Assembly (NCBI GenBank): GCA_947460595.1
Contig: CANHGS010000010.1
Location: 1-64,000 of the forward strand
Reading direction: 5' to 3'
Length of the DNA: 64,000 bases
From: Bacteroidota bacterium
GTDB lineage: Bacteria; Bacteroidota; Bacteroidia; Chitinophagales; Chitinophagaceae
Shown here one piece after another: positions 1-10,521 of this stretch. The translations under genes and the position numbers were made by a program. The notes below the pieces were generated by a model that was not told where the DNA came from, searched no databases, and worked only from the letters and a program-made list of their open reading frames with translations. Within the stretch, counting starts at the first letter, position 1; every line of letters begins with the position of its first letter.

Positions 1-211
1 AACTGAAGCGGATATGAAAGGTTCATTAAGGTCAACAATAGGTGCATAAAATGGAATTAACAGGTAAAGGTTTACACAGGAAAAAAGGTCTATTCTTTAA
101 ATTAGCGTTTTAGCATAAAGGTTGATAATTATAAAAAATAGCAGCATTGTTAAAACTTTACTTGCAAACATCTGTTAGTTATCATTCAACTATCCCTACA
201 AAATTCAAAAT

Positions 212-862
212 ATGTTCAAAATTAGCATGTTAACCCTGGCCTTAACCGGTATATTTTTGGTTTCTTGTGCTCAAAACCCTTCTAAATTGACCAAAATGAA
301 TCAAACGCCCATTCCACCAAACGTCAAAACAGATACAGCAACTTTTGGAGAAGGCTGTTTTTGGTGCACCGAAGCATTTTTTCAAAGACTCAATGGGGTT
401 TACAAAGTAATCTCTGGTTATGGTGGTGGATTTGTAGAAAACCCAACTTATGAACAAGTTTGCGATAAGAATACGGGTCACGTAGAACTTTGTCAAATAA
501 TTTATGATCCAGCTGTCATTAGTTATGACGAGTTATTAGAAGTTTTTTGGAAAACCCATGACCCAACAACCATTGATCGTCAGGGAAATGACGCTGGCCC
601 TCAATACAGATCTGTTATATTTTACCATACGGCTGCCGAAAAAGAAAAGGCAGCATCTTACAAAAAAGCCTTGGATAAATCCGGTGCTTGGTCAAGTCCT
701 ATTGTAACTGAAATTGAAGCCTTTAAAAACTTCTACCCCGCCGAAAACTATCATCAGAATTACTACAATGACAATCAAAATCAGGGTTATTGCCGATTTG
801 TGATTCAACCCAAATTAGAAAAATTTGAAAAAGTCTTCAAAGACAAGCTGAAAAAACATTAG
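212..862 (+). CDS. msrA: Peptide-methionine (S)-S-oxide reductase MsrA, lipoprotein-like N-terminus
   Basis: GEGCFWCTEAFF motif and C-terminal YYNDNQNQGYCRFVI; signal peptide with lipobox LVSC. Confidence 0.93.
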   Translation: MFKISMLTLALTGIFLVSCAQNPSKLTKMNQTPIPPNVKTDTATFGEGCFWCTEAFFQRLNGVYKVISGYGGGFVENPTYEQVCDKNTGHVELCQIIYDPAVISYDELLEVFWKTHDPTTIDRQGNDAGPQYRSVIFYHTAAEKEKAASYKKALDKSGAWSSPIVTEIEAFKNFYPAENYHQNYYNDNQNQGYCRFVIQPKLEKFEKVFKDKLKKH

Positions 863-894
863 AAACAGGTAGGGGCAATCCGTATTTTTATGCA

Positions 895-2574
895 ATGAAC
901 CTGAAGACAATAATTTTTGTACTCCTTTGCTTGAGTACGCTATTCATTAATGCCCAAGTTGACAAAAAGCCAAAGCAATTTAGCCATGCAGATACTTTGC
1001 GTGGATCAATTACAGCAGAGCGTGCCTGGTGGAACTTATTACACTATGACTTACAGGTAACCCCAGACATAAATACCAAAACCATTTCAGGTCAGGTTAC
1101 TATGCAATTTCAAGTATTACAAAAGGGTAAAAGAATGCAAATTGACTTGCAGGAACCTTTGGTGTTAGATAGCGTTATCTGCAATAATAAACAGCTTTCA
1201 TTCATAAGAGATGGAAATGCCTATTTCCTGGTTTTTAAAAAGGATTTGAAAAAAGGAAGTCAGCAGCAAATTGTTATGTATTATCATGGCAAACCAAGGG
1301 AAGCCAGAAATCCACCATGGGATGGAGGTGTTACCTGGACCAAAGATGCTGTTGGAAATGTTTTTGTTAGTACCAGTTGTCAAGGACTAGGAGCTTCTGT
1401 TTGGTGGCCTTGTAAAGACCATCAATATGATGAACCTGAACAGGGCGTCACCGTTTCTGTTACCACACCAGATACTTTAATGGATGTTTCTAATGGAAGA
1501 CTTGAAGGAGTTTATGCTAATGTACAAGCACATACAAAAACTTGGAAATGGATGGTTAAAAACCCTATCAACAATTATAGCCTCTCCATGAATATTGGTA
1601 AATACGAGCATTTCTCTGATACATTGCAAGGAGAATCTGGCGTGTTAGATTTAAATTTCTATCCTTTAAGTTGTCATGTAACTGAAGCTAAGATTCAATT
1701 TCAGCAAGTAAAACCCATGATTCGTTGCTTTGAATATTGGTTGGGTAAATACCCCTTCTATGAAGATGGGTACAAATTATTAGAAGTACCTTATTTGGGT
1801 ATGGAACACCAAAGTGCCGTAACCTATGGCAATAAATTTAAGAATGGTTATTTAGGCAGAGACCTATCAGGTACGGGTTGGGGGCTCAAGTGGGATTTTA
1901 TCATTATTCATGAAAGCGGACACGAGTGGTTTGGTAATAATATTACTAGCAAAGACATTGCCGACATGTGGGTACACGAAGGATTCACAAACTATACAGA
2001 AACCTTATTTACGCAATGGATCAGTGGCAAACAAGCTGCTTACGAATACAATTATGGTATCAGAAAAAACATCAGCAATAGAGAACCCATCATTGGTATT
2101 TACAATGTTCAAAACCAAGGTGGCAATGACATGTATTACAAGGGTGCTAACATGATTCAAACTATTAGAAATAGTATGAATAATGATGAACAATTCAGAT
2201 GGATGCTAAGAGCGCTCAATAAAGAATTTTATCATCAAACGGTAACCACATTAGATATTCAATCTGTGATGGAAAAATTTGCGGGGTATCCTCTAAAACC
2301 AATTTTTGATCAATACTTACGCAAAACAGAGATCCCTATTTTGGAATTACAATATAGCCAAGACAATAAACAAGTCAAATATAGATGGGCTAATTGCATA
2401 CCTGAATTCAATCTCCCCATTTTTGTAAAAACCAATGAAGCAGATTTGAAAATGGAACCCATAGTTGGCACCTGGAAAACCTTACAAATTTTAGACGCAC
2501 ACAAAGCTTTTCTAAATCCAGCTGCTATTGAATTCAAATACTATATTAAAGTAAGAGAACTCCCTACCAACTAA
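895..2574 (+). CDS. M1 family metallopeptidase (secreted)
   Basis: Signal peptide; HESGHEWFGNN (HExxH) followed by WVHEGFTNYTE; GMEHQSAV. Confidence 0.92.
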   Translation: MNLKTIIFVLLCLSTLFINAQVDKKPKQFSHADTLRGSITAERAWWNLLHYDLQVTPDINTKTISGQVTMQFQVLQKGKRMQIDLQEPLVLDSVICNNKQLSFIRDGNAYFLVFKKDLKKGSQQQIVMYYHGKPREARNPPWDGGVTWTKDAVGNVFVSTSCQGLGASVWWPCKDHQYDEPEQGVTVSVTTPDTLMDVSNGRLEGVYANVQAHTKTWKWMVKNPINNYSLSMNIGKYEHFSDTLQGESGVLDLNFYPLSCHVTEAKIQFQQVKPMIRCFEYWLGKYPFYEDGYKLLEVPYLGMEHQSAVTYGNKFKNGYLGRDLSGTGWGLKWDFIIIHESGHEWFGNNITSKDIADMWVHEGFTNYTETLFTQWISGKQAAYEYNYGIRKNISNREPIIGIYNVQNQGGNDMYYKGANMIQTIRNSMNNDEQFRWMLRALNKEFYHQTVTTLDIQSVMEKFAGYPLKPIFDQYLRKTEIPILELQYSQDNKQVKYRWANCIPEFNLPIFVKTNEADLKMEPIVGTWKTLQILDAHKAFLNPAAIEFKYYIKVRELPTN

Positions 2575-2576
2575 TC

Positions 2577-4076
2577 ATGGGAAGTATTAGAAGACAAACC
2601 ATCCAGTCTAGTATTCTGGTTTATATCGGTTTTTTAATCGGTGCTGTTAATCTATATTATTATACCAGAATAGGGAATGGCGCTTTTACCCCCGAACAAT
2701 TTGGTCTAACCAGGATCTTTTTTGATTTTTCTCAAAACATGTATGCCTTTGGTAGTTTGGGTATCATTCCGGTGATTTACAAATTCTATCCTTATTACAA
2801 AGACAATTTAGAAGCTCATGAAATTGATTTAATGACTTGGGCATTGGCCGTTTCACTAATAGGTTTTCTATTAGTATTAATGGCCGGTTATTGGTTCCAA
2901 CCATTTTTTGTACAACATTTTTCAAAAGGCTCAAAGCTCATTGTTGATTACTATTATTGGATGTTTCCCTTTGCCATGGGAATGCTTTTATTTTCTGTAA
3001 TGGAAGGATTTTGTTGGGCTGTACAGAAAACGGTTATGTCTAATTTTTTAAAAGAGACTGGATTGAGAATCCTCACATTAATTATTGTCTTATTGTATTA
3101 TTTTAGATATATCAGCTTTTCAGAATTCATTCATCTATTTGCATTTTTATATTTGGCTATATTTGGCATTGTTGCATGGGTACTTTATCAAACAAAAAAA
3201 TTACATTTTCCACTTAAAATTAGCAGGGTTACCAAAAAATTTAAATGGAAAATGTTTTCCATGCAGGCATTGATTTTTGGAGGCACATGCGTTGCCTCTT
3301 TAGCTGCAACAGTTGACAGTTTTATTATTGCAAAGTTTCAAGGCTTGGCCGTTGTTGCTGTATTTGGCGTTGCCCAATATGCGGCTAATTTAATTCAAGT
3401 ACCACAAAGAAGTATTCAATCGGTATCTGCAGGGGTTTTATCAAGAGCATGGAAAGACAAGAATCTACCCGAAATTAAACGCATCTATCAACGCTCCTGT
3501 ATTAATTTATTACTCATCTCCCTTTTCCTATTTGGCAATATTTGGTTGAACATTCATCCTGCTTTGGTAGAATTAAATATTCAAAAAACATATGAATCAG
3601 GACTTGCAGTTGTATTTATTTTAGGCATAGTTAGAATTATTGATGCCGGAACAGGATTGAATAATATTGTCATTGGCACTTCTACTTACTGGCGTTTTGA
3701 TTTTTTAAGTGGTGTATTTTTATTGGCATGTAGATTACCATTAACCTATTATCTAATTAAAAACTATGGTATCATTGGTTCCGCTTTTGCAGAACTTGGC
3801 GCATTTGCCTTCTATAACCTAATTCGGTTTGAATTTTTAAGACGAAAATTTGGCATGCAACCCTTTAATCAAAACAACTTTAAAGCCTTGTTATTAGGAA
3901 TTATTGCTTTTGGTCTGGTATCCGTTTTACTAGGGCAATTATCTGGATGGTCTGGCATTATTCTTAGATCTGCCCTATTTTCTAGCCTAATGATTTTGGG
4001 TATTATCCAAGGGAAATTAACCCCAGACGCTGCACAATTGATTGTTCAATTCAAAACCAAATGGGGTATTAAATAA
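2577..4076 (+). CDS. Oligosaccharide flippase / polysaccharide biosynthesis (MOP/Wzx-like) membrane protein
   Basis: About 12-14 hydrophobic segments, N-terminal pattern typical of Wzx/MVF family in Bacteroidetes. Confidence 0.75.
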   Translation: MGSIRRQTIQSSILVYIGFLIGAVNLYYYTRIGNGAFTPEQFGLTRIFFDFSQNMYAFGSLGIIPVIYKFYPYYKDNLEAHEIDLMTWALAVSLIGFLLVLMAGYWFQPFFVQHFSKGSKLIVDYYYWMFPFAMGMLLFSVMEGFCWAVQKTVMSNFLKETGLRILTLIIVLLYYFRYISFSEFIHLFAFLYLAIFGIVAWVLYQTKKLHFPLKISRVTKKFKWKMFSMQALIFGGTCVASLAATVDSFIIAKFQGLAVVAVFGVAQYAANLIQVPQRSIQSVSAGVLSRAWKDKNLPEIKRIYQRSCINLLLISLFLFGNIWLNIHPALVELNIQKTYESGLAVVFILGIVRIIDAGTGLNNIVIGTSTYWRFDFLSGVFLLACRLPLTYYLIKNYGIIGSAFAELGAFAFYNLIRFEFLRRKFGMQPFNQNNFKALLLGIIAFGLVSVLLGQLSGWSGIILRSALFSSLMILGIIQGKLTPDAAQLIVQFKTKWGIK

Positions 4077-4079
4077 GCA

Positions 4080-4790
4080 TTATTGCTTCATTCTACCACC
4101 ACCTCTAAATTTGGGGCTCCAATAGGTTTCTTTTAGATCACTGATCATAACACCCCCGCTAGTTGCAGCGTGCACAAACTTGTTGTTTTGCAGGTAAACC
4201 CCAACATGGGTAATAGATTTCCTGCTTCTACCGGATGTGTGAAAAAAGACCAAATCACCTTCTTGTAAATCATCCATTCCAATAATATCAGCGGCCTGAT
4301 ATTGCTCTTGCGCAGTTCTTGGCAGAGAAATAGTATAAACAGCTTTATAGAGAATCTGTGTAAAAGCGGAACAGTCCAAACAATTCTCAGTGGTTCCTCC
4401 CATACAGTACCGGGTGCCCCACCATTTATCCATTTGCTCTAATAAAGGAATATTATCCAACTGAGTAATAGGAACTCCAACCAGCACGGAAAACTTTAAC
4501 TGTAAATAACTGGCATTCTCAGTATTGAATATACCAGCACTAACCGGATTATTGGGTTGGCTGTTATTGCTTTTTTTGGTATTTGCTGTACTGGTTTTGT
4601 GCTTGGAACTCATGGTAGAGCCTGGCGTAACTTCTATTCCCTCAATGAAATGCGGATCTTTATTAGATTTCAGCTGTTTATTTGAAACAGACATGCTGGT
4701 ATGGTCTTTGGCAGTTAATTGTCTAAATGATCGGCAACTACTAAAGCCAAGTAGCATTCCTATATATAGTAAAATTTGAAATTGTTTCAT
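4080..4790 (-). CDS. NlpC/P60 (C40) family peptidoglycan hydrolase, lipoprotein
   Basis: Lipobox GFSSC; catalytic NCLDCSAFTQILY, GDLVFFHTSGRSRKSITHVGVYL. Confidence 0.9.
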   Translation of the reverse strand: MKQFQILLYIGMLLGFSSCRSFRQLTAKDHTSMSVSNKQLKSNKDPHFIEGIEVTPGSTMSSKHKTSTANTKKSNNSQPNNPVSAGIFNTENASYLQLKFSVLVGVPITQLDNIPLLEQMDKWWGTRYCMGGTTENCLDCSAFTQILYKAVYTISLPRTAQEQYQAADIIGMDDLQEGDLVFFHTSGRSRKSITHVGVYLQNNKFVHAATSGGVMISDLKETYWSPKFRGGGRMKQ

Positions 4791-4907
4791 AAACTAGGTC
4801 TGCAATTTAGGTTTGAAACGCCTAACCGTCAAATTAGAAGCATTGTGGAAAATTTATCCTGTCCATCAGGCTGCTTTGTTACGATATTTGAACGAATCCA
4901 GTTACTC

Positions 4908-7900
4908 ATGTGTCAGTTTTCTCATTTACACGTTCATACCCAATATTCCTTGTTGGATGGTGCCGCCAACATAGGCAGTTTGTATAAAAAAGCCGCTAAA
5001 GATAATATGCCAGCCTTGGCTATTACCGATCACGGAAATATGTTTGGTGCATTTGAATTTGTTGCGCAGGCCTGGAAAAACACTAAGGTGATTGGCAAGG
5101 ATGAAAATGGAAAAGACATTCTAACTCCAACGGTTAAACCTATTGTGGGTTGTGAGTTCTATGTTGTAGCTGATCGGTTCTTAAAAACTTTTACCAAAGA
5201 AGTTAAAGACAAACGATACCATCAGGTCTTATTAGCCAAAAATGCTACTGGCTATCAGAACCTTGTAAAGCTCACTTCAATGGGTTTTATAGAGGGCATG
5301 TATAGCAAATATCCTAGGGTAGACAAAGCATTAATTGAAAAATACCATGAAGGAATCATTGCCACTACTTGTTGTATTGGTGCTTATGTGCCACAGACCA
5401 TTTTAAACGGTACAGAACAGGAAGCTGAGAATGAATTCAAATGGTGGTTAGACTTATTTGGAGAAGACTATTATATAGAAATTCAAAGACATCAAATTAA
5501 AGAACAGGAATTGATCAATAATACCCTGCTCAAATTTGCCAAGAAATACAATGTCCCAGTCATTGCTACCAATGATAGCCATTATACGGAAAGGGACGAT
5601 TATAATGCCCACGATATTTTGCTCTGTATCAATACCGGTGAAAAACAAGCCACACCTGGTTTTGACGATTTTGCCAATGATGATGTGCAGATCAAGAATA
5701 GAAGGTTCAAATTCCCCAACGACCAATTCTATTTCAAGACCACGGAAGAGATGAAACGTCTCTTTCATGATATTCCTGAGTCCATTGATAATACCAACGC
5801 CATTGTTGACAAGATTGAGGTCTTGAATTTAAAAAAGGATATTCTCTTACCAGCATTTCCTATACCTCCCTCCTTTCAGGTACACCAGGATAGTAATTTG
5901 AATCAATGGGAATTTCTGAAACACTTGACCATGGAAGGCGCCAAAATGCGCTATACCGATATTACGCCTGAGATTCAAGAAAGATTGGACTTTGAATTGT
6001 TTACCATTAGAACCATGGGATTTGCGGGTTACTTTTTAATTGTAAGTGACTTTATTAAAGCTGGTCGTGAAATGGGTGTATTTGTGGGACCTGGAAGGGG
6101 TTCAGCCGCGGGCTCTGTGGTGGCTTATTGTATTGGCATTACCAATATTGACCCCATTAAATACAACCTACTATTTGAGCGTTTCTTGAATCCTGACCGT
6201 AAGAGCATGCCAGATATAGATACAGACTTTGATGATGAAGGAAGGCAGCGAGTTATTGACTATGTAGTAAACAAATATGGTAAGAATCAGGTGGCCCAGA
6301 TTATTACTTATGGTACCATGGCCGCCAAAATGAGTATCAAAGACGTAGCTCGGGTGCTTGACCTTCCCTTAAGTGAAAGTAATATGTTGGCCAAATTGGT
6401 ACCAGACAAACCTGGCACAGAATTACGCCGAGTATTACACGCACCATTCACCATTAAAGAAGGGGAAAAAATTGGCGAAAAATCTTTTGAAGAAAAAGAG
6501 GGCTACCAACAAGAAGACCTAGATAATATTAAAAAACTCCGAGAACTCTATAACGGTAACGACATTCGGTCACAGGTTTTAAAAGAAGCTGAAAGACTAG
6601 AGGGGTCAGTAAGAAATACGGGCATCCATGCGGCGGGAATTATCATCGCTCCGCGCGATTTAACAGACCTCATTCCGGTAGCCATTTCTAAAGACTCCCC
6701 ACTTTGGGTAACACAGATTGAAGGAAGTACCATTGAAGAAGCCGGTGTCATTAAGATGGACTTCTTGGGTTTAAAAACCCTATCCATTTTAAAAACTGCG
6801 TTGGAATTGATTTTTCAAAATCACCAAGTGACTATTGATTTAGATACCATTCCCTTGGACGATGAAAAGACTTTTCAATTGTATCAAAAAGGAGAAACCA
6901 ATGCCACATTTCAATTTGAAAGTATTGGCATGCAAAAATACCTGCGCGAATTAAAGCCGGATAAGTTTGCAGACTTGATTGCCATGAACGCCCTCTACAG
7001 GCCTGGTCCTATTGCTTATATCCCCAACTTTATTGATAGAAAGCACGGAAAAGAAGCCATTAGCTATGACTTAGCAGACATGGAGGAATATTTGGCGGAT
7101 ACTTATGGTATTACTGTGTATCAAGAACAGGTTATGTTATTATCCCAAAAAATTGGAGGCTTTAGTAAGGGAGACGCAGATGTCTTGCGCAAGGCGATGG
7201 GTAAAAAAGACAGAAAGACCCTTGATAAAATGAAGGGTAAATTTGTGGAAGGTGCCACTACCAAAGGTCATGCCGCAGAAACCTTAGAAAAAATTTGGAC
7301 TGACTGGGAAGCTTTTGCCCAATATGCTTTCAATAAATCGCATAGTACTTGTTATGCTTTTGTGGCGTATCAAACGGCCTATTTAAAAGCGCATTATCCA
7401 GGAGAATATATGTCTGCTGTTCTTAACCACGCTGGAGGTATTGAAAAGATCACCTTTTTTATGGAAGAATGTAAGCGAATGGGGATTAAAGTATTAGGAC
7501 CCGATATCAATGAATCACTCAAAGGATTTGCGGTAAACAAGAAGGGAGAAATCCGATTTGGCATGGGTGGCATTAAAGGTGTGGGAGAAGCTGCTGTTGA
7601 AAACATTATTGCAGAGCGAGAAAAAAATGGTCACTATTCAGACATCTTTGATTTTATTGCAAGGGTGCTACAAAAAAGCGTTAATAAAAAGTCATTAGAA
7701 TGCTTGGCTTATTCTGGTGCATTTGATTGTTTTGCAGCTTATCATCGAGCACAATATTTTAATGTTCCTGATGGTGAAAAACAAACTGGTCTAGAAAAAA
7801 TAGTTAGCTATGGTCAGGCCAAACAGGCACATGCCATTGGAACCACCAATACTTTATTTGGCAATCTCTCTGCAGCCATGGATGTTCCTCAACCCAAAAT

Positions 7901-8597
7901 TGCCGTTTGTGAACCTTGGACTTTAACAGAATTGTTAGACCATGAAAAAGAGGTTACAGGCATGTACATGAGTGGGCACCCTTTGGATCATTTTAAATTT
8001 GAACTCAAGTATTATGGCATATCCAAAATCAGTGACTTTAATGAGATTAAAGAAACCCTGCACTTACAACCCAATCCCGGAAAAGTATTGCGTGTTGCGG
8101 GGTTAATCATTGATGTGCAACATAGGGTTACCAAAACAGGTAAGAATTTTGGATCCTTTGCTTTTGAAGACTTAAGTGGAAAAACGGAATTCCTGCTCTG
8201 GAGTGAAGACTATATACGTTTTCAGAACTACTTAGAAAAAGGAACCAATATTATGTGTACTGGATTTTTCCGACCCAGGTATGGTAGACCCGATGAATTT
8301 GATTTTAAAATCAATAGTATGTCCTTGTTAGAAACGGTGAAACAAACCCTCACAAGAAGTATAGAAATTAGCATGCATCCAGCATCGGTTACTGCAGCAT
8401 TGGTTGACTTTGTAGACAGCAATATTAAACAGCATCCTGGTAAGACTTCCCTTAGATTCAATATGTTCGAACCCAAAGAGAACCTAAAAGTGAGTTTGTA
8501 TAGTTTAGACAAAAGTTTTTTGATGAATGAGGATATGGCTGGATTCCTGATGAACAACCCCGATTTTGAAGTAAATGTGGGTGTTGTCAGTGCATAA
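4908..8597 (+). CDS. dnaE: DNA polymerase III subunit alpha
   Basis: PHP motif FSHLHVHTQYSLLDGA; GPGRGSAAGSVVAYC; PDIDTDFDD; start placed at the internal ATG (4908) rather than the ORF start 4776. Confidence 0.96.
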   Translation: MCQFSHLHVHTQYSLLDGAANIGSLYKKAAKDNMPALAITDHGNMFGAFEFVAQAWKNTKVIGKDENGKDILTPTVKPIVGCEFYVVADRFLKTFTKEVKDKRYHQVLLAKNATGYQNLVKLTSMGFIEGMYSKYPRVDKALIEKYHEGIIATTCCIGAYVPQTILNGTEQEAENEFKWWLDLFGEDYYIEIQRHQIKEQELINNTLLKFAKKYNVPVIATNDSHYTERDDYNAHDILLCINTGEKQATPGFDDFANDDVQIKNRRFKFPNDQFYFKTTEEMKRLFHDIPESIDNTNAIVDKIEVLNLKKDILLPAFPIPPSFQVHQDSNLNQWEFLKHLTMEGAKMRYTDITPEIQERLDFELFTIRTMGFAGYFLIVSDFIKAGREMGVFVGPGRGSAAGSVVAYCIGITNIDPIKYNLLFERFLNPDRKSMPDIDTDFDDEGRQRVIDYVVNKYGKNQVAQIITYGTMAAKMSIKDVARVLDLPLSESNMLAKLVPDKPGTELRRVLHAPFTIKEGEKIGEKSFEEKEGYQQEDLDNIKKLRELYNGNDIRSQVLKEAERLEGSVRNTGIHAAGIIIAPRDLTDLIPVAISKDSPLWVTQIEGSTIEEAGVIKMDFLGLKTLSILKTALELIFQNHQVTIDLDTIPLDDEKTFQLYQKGETNATFQFESIGMQKYLRELKPDKFADLIAMNALYRPGPIAYIPNFIDRKHGKEAISYDLADMEEYLADTYGITVYQEQVMLLSQKIGGFSKGDADVLRKAMGKKDRKTLDKMKGKFVEGATTKGHAAETLEKIWTDWEAFAQYAFNKSHSTCYAFVAYQTAYLKAHYPGEYMSAVLNHAGGIEKITFFMEECKRMGIKVLGPDINESLKGFAVNKKGEIRFGMGGIKGVGEAAVENIIAEREKNGHYSDIFDFIARVLQKSVNKKSLECLAYSGAFDCFAAYHRAQYFNVPDGEKQTGLEKIVSYGQAKQAHAIGTTNTLFGNLSAAMDVPQPKIAVCEPWTLTELLDHEKEVTGMYMSGHPLDHFKFELKYYGISKISDFNEIKETLHLQPNPGKVLRVAGLIIDVQHRVTKTGKNFGSFAFEDLSGKTEFLLWSEDYIRFQNYLEKGTNIMCTGFFRPRYGRPDEFDFKINSMSLLETVKQTLTRSIEISMHPASVTAALVDFVDSNIKQHPGKTSLRFNMFEPKENLKVSLYSLDKSFLMNEDMAGFLMNNPDFEVNVGVVSA

Positions 8598-8682
8598 ACT
8601 GACCCCGTGTCAGGTTTTCGGTTGTAAATCCATTAATCACATTGGTGGAAAAGTCAAATCAGCAGAAACAGTGCTTTGGATT

Positions 8683-8690
8683 TATATTTG
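8683..8690 (+). promoter_or_regulatory. Candidate Bacteroidetes -7 element (TATATTTG) upstream of trxA
   Basis: Matches TAnnTTTG, 37 nt upstream of ATG; no clear -33 TTG. Confidence 0.4.
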
Positions 8691-8727
8691 ATATTCATCT
8701 TCTATCATCAACATTAAAACAATAAAA

Positions 8728-9045
8728 ATGGCTTTAGAATTAACAGACGCAAACTTCCAGAGCACCGTGCTCGACAGCGATAAATTAACCGTAGTGGATT
8801 TTTGGGCCGAATGGTGTGGCCCTTGCCGTGCAATTGGACCCGTTATTGAAGAATTGTCCAAAGAATATGATGGAAAGATTAATGTGGGCAAAGTAAACGT
8901 AGACCACAATCCTAACCTAAGTGTCAACTATGGTATTACTTCAATTCCTGCTATCCTGTTTATCAAAGGTGGTCAAATTGTAGACAAACAAATTGGAGCA
9001 GTTCCAAAAAGTGTCTTGGACAAGAAGATTCAAGCGCATTTGTAA
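8728..9045 (+). CDS. trxA: Thioredoxin
   Basis: WAEWCGPCR active site. Confidence 0.97.
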   Translation: MALELTDANFQSTVLDSDKLTVVDFWAEWCGPCRAIGPVIEELSKEYDGKINVGKVNVDHNPNLSVNYGITSIPAILFIKGGQIVDKQIGAVPKSVLDKKIQAHL

Positions 9046-9062
9046 ACTTGAAAAAACTATAC

Positions 9063-9090
9063 AAAAGAGGCCCCAAATGGGGTCTCTTTT
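9063..9090 (+). terminator. Rho-independent terminator after trxA
   Basis: AAAAGAGGCCCC-AAAT-GGGGTCTCTTTT. Confidence 0.85.
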
Positions 9091-9157
9091 GTTATTGGAT
9101 GATCGTGATTAATATTTTATTATCTTACCGCCTTATTCAATTAGCCAACTACTGTTT

Positions 9158-10393
9158 ATGGAAAGATTTCACGGAATATTGGGCATTATCTTGATTCTGG
9201 CGATTGCCTTTTTATTTTCAAATAATAAGAAACGCATTAACTATAGATTGGTCATTAGTGGTATGATGCTTCAAGTAGCCATTGCTGTATTGGTATTGAA
9301 AGTACCTCCTGTTACCTGGTTCTTCCAGAAATTGGGGCATGGCATGGAAAAGATTGAACAGTTTGCTAGACAAGGGGTTTCCTTTGTGTATGGTGGAATT
9401 ATGGTCTCTGGGCCCGCTCCAACTAATGTGCAGAATTTTGCCCAAGGTGGTTTTGTTTTTGCTTTTAGTGTAACTGCTACCATTATCTTGGTTTGTGTAT
9501 TAGTAGCTATTCTCTATCATTTTGGTGTAATGCAAATCATTGTTTCTGTAATTGCAAAAGCAATGAATTTTATTATGCGCGTAAGTGGCGCTGAAGCCTT
9601 GAGCAATGTGGCTAGTGCCTTTGTTGGGCAGGTAGAAGCACAGGTGATGATTCGTCCTTATTTGAGCAGCATGACCAAGAGTGAAATATTGGCCAGTATG
9701 AGTGGTAGTTTGGCATGTATTGCTGGTGGTATCTTAATTGTGTATGCGAATATGGGTGCCAAAGCAGAATACCTATTAACCGCTTCATTAATGGCGGCTC
9801 CTGGAGCTTTAGTGATTTCTAAAATTGTATTTCCTGAAACCGAAGAATCCCAAACAATGGGTAAGGTAAAACTAGAAGTAAAAAGCCCTTATAGCAATAT
9901 CATTGATGCTATTTCTCATGGTGCCAGCGACGGTATGAAAATATCGGTGAATGTGATTGCCATGTTGATTGGTTTTATTGCGCTAATTGCTTTTATTAAT
10001 TGGGGTTTTGGTAAAGTAGTTCCAGGATTAACCCTTGATTTGATCTTTAGTAAAATCTTCTATCCCATGACTTGGGCCATGGGTGTACCCGCAGTAGACG
10101 TAGCCAATGCGGCCACATTATTGGGTCAAAAAATTACCATTAATGAATTTGTAGCGTTTAATAATCTAACCACTAATGCGGTTCCCATAGTTTCTGAAAA
10201 AGGACTATTAATTGTAAGTATTGCCATTTGCGGTTTTGCTAATTTTAGTAGTGTAGGCATGCAAATTGGTGGCATTGGAGAATTAGCTCCTACCCGAAGG
10301 GCGGATTTAGCCAAACTAGGTTTAAAAGCCCTGCTCTGTGGCACATTGGCTTCTTATCTCTCAGCCAGTATTGCTGGCATTTTAATGTCTTAA
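9158..10393 (+). CDS. Concentrative nucleoside transporter (NupC/CNT family)
   Basis: FVGQVEAQVMIRPYL, GSLACIAGGILIVYA, CGFANFSSVGMQIGGIGELAPTRR motifs. Confidence 0.9.
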   Translation: MERFHGILGIILILAIAFLFSNNKKRINYRLVISGMMLQVAIAVLVLKVPPVTWFFQKLGHGMEKIEQFARQGVSFVYGGIMVSGPAPTNVQNFAQGGFVFAFSVTATIILVCVLVAILYHFGVMQIIVSVIAKAMNFIMRVSGAEALSNVASAFVGQVEAQVMIRPYLSSMTKSEILASMSGSLACIAGGILIVYANMGAKAEYLLTASLMAAPGALVISKIVFPETEESQTMGKVKLEVKSPYSNIIDAISHGASDGMKISVNVIAMLIGFIALIAFINWGFGKVVPGLTLDLIFSKIFYPMTWAMGVPAVDVANAATLLGQKITINEFVAFNNLTTNAVPIVSEKGLLIVSIAICGFANFSSVGMQIGGIGELAPTRRADLAKLGLKALLCGTLASYLSASIAGILMS

Positions 10394-10413
10394 TAAAGCT
10401 ATTATATTATAGC

Positions 10414-10442
10414 AAAACCCGGTGAGTCCCACCGGGTTTTTT
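10414..10442 (+). terminator. Rho-independent terminator after nucleoside transporter
   Basis: AAAACCCGGTG-AGTCC-CACCGGGTTTTTT. Confidence 0.9.
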
Positions 10443-10497
10443 GTTTCGAATTAGGATAACAATTGACAAATATCATTTGGCGGCAATGAATTTGGTT

Positions 10498-10505
10498 TAA
10501 TTTTG
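10498..10505 (+). promoter_or_regulatory. Candidate -7 element TAATTTTG with upstream TTG, mqnE promoter
   Basis: TAnnTTTG match; TTG at 10477-10479 about 21 nt upstream; 16 nt before ATG. Confidence 0.55.
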
Positions 10506-10521
10506 CTAAAATTTCCGTTAC

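Noticed and set aside
1-49. Possible C-terminal tail of an upstream gene (TEADMKGSLRSTIGA*)
   Set aside because: Only about 15 codons are open to the window edge; insufficient to call a CDS.
4776-4907. N-terminal extension of DnaE
   Set aside because: The MCQFSHLHVHTQYSLL start at 4908 matches the family N-terminus; the upstream part overlaps the divergent NlpC gene start.
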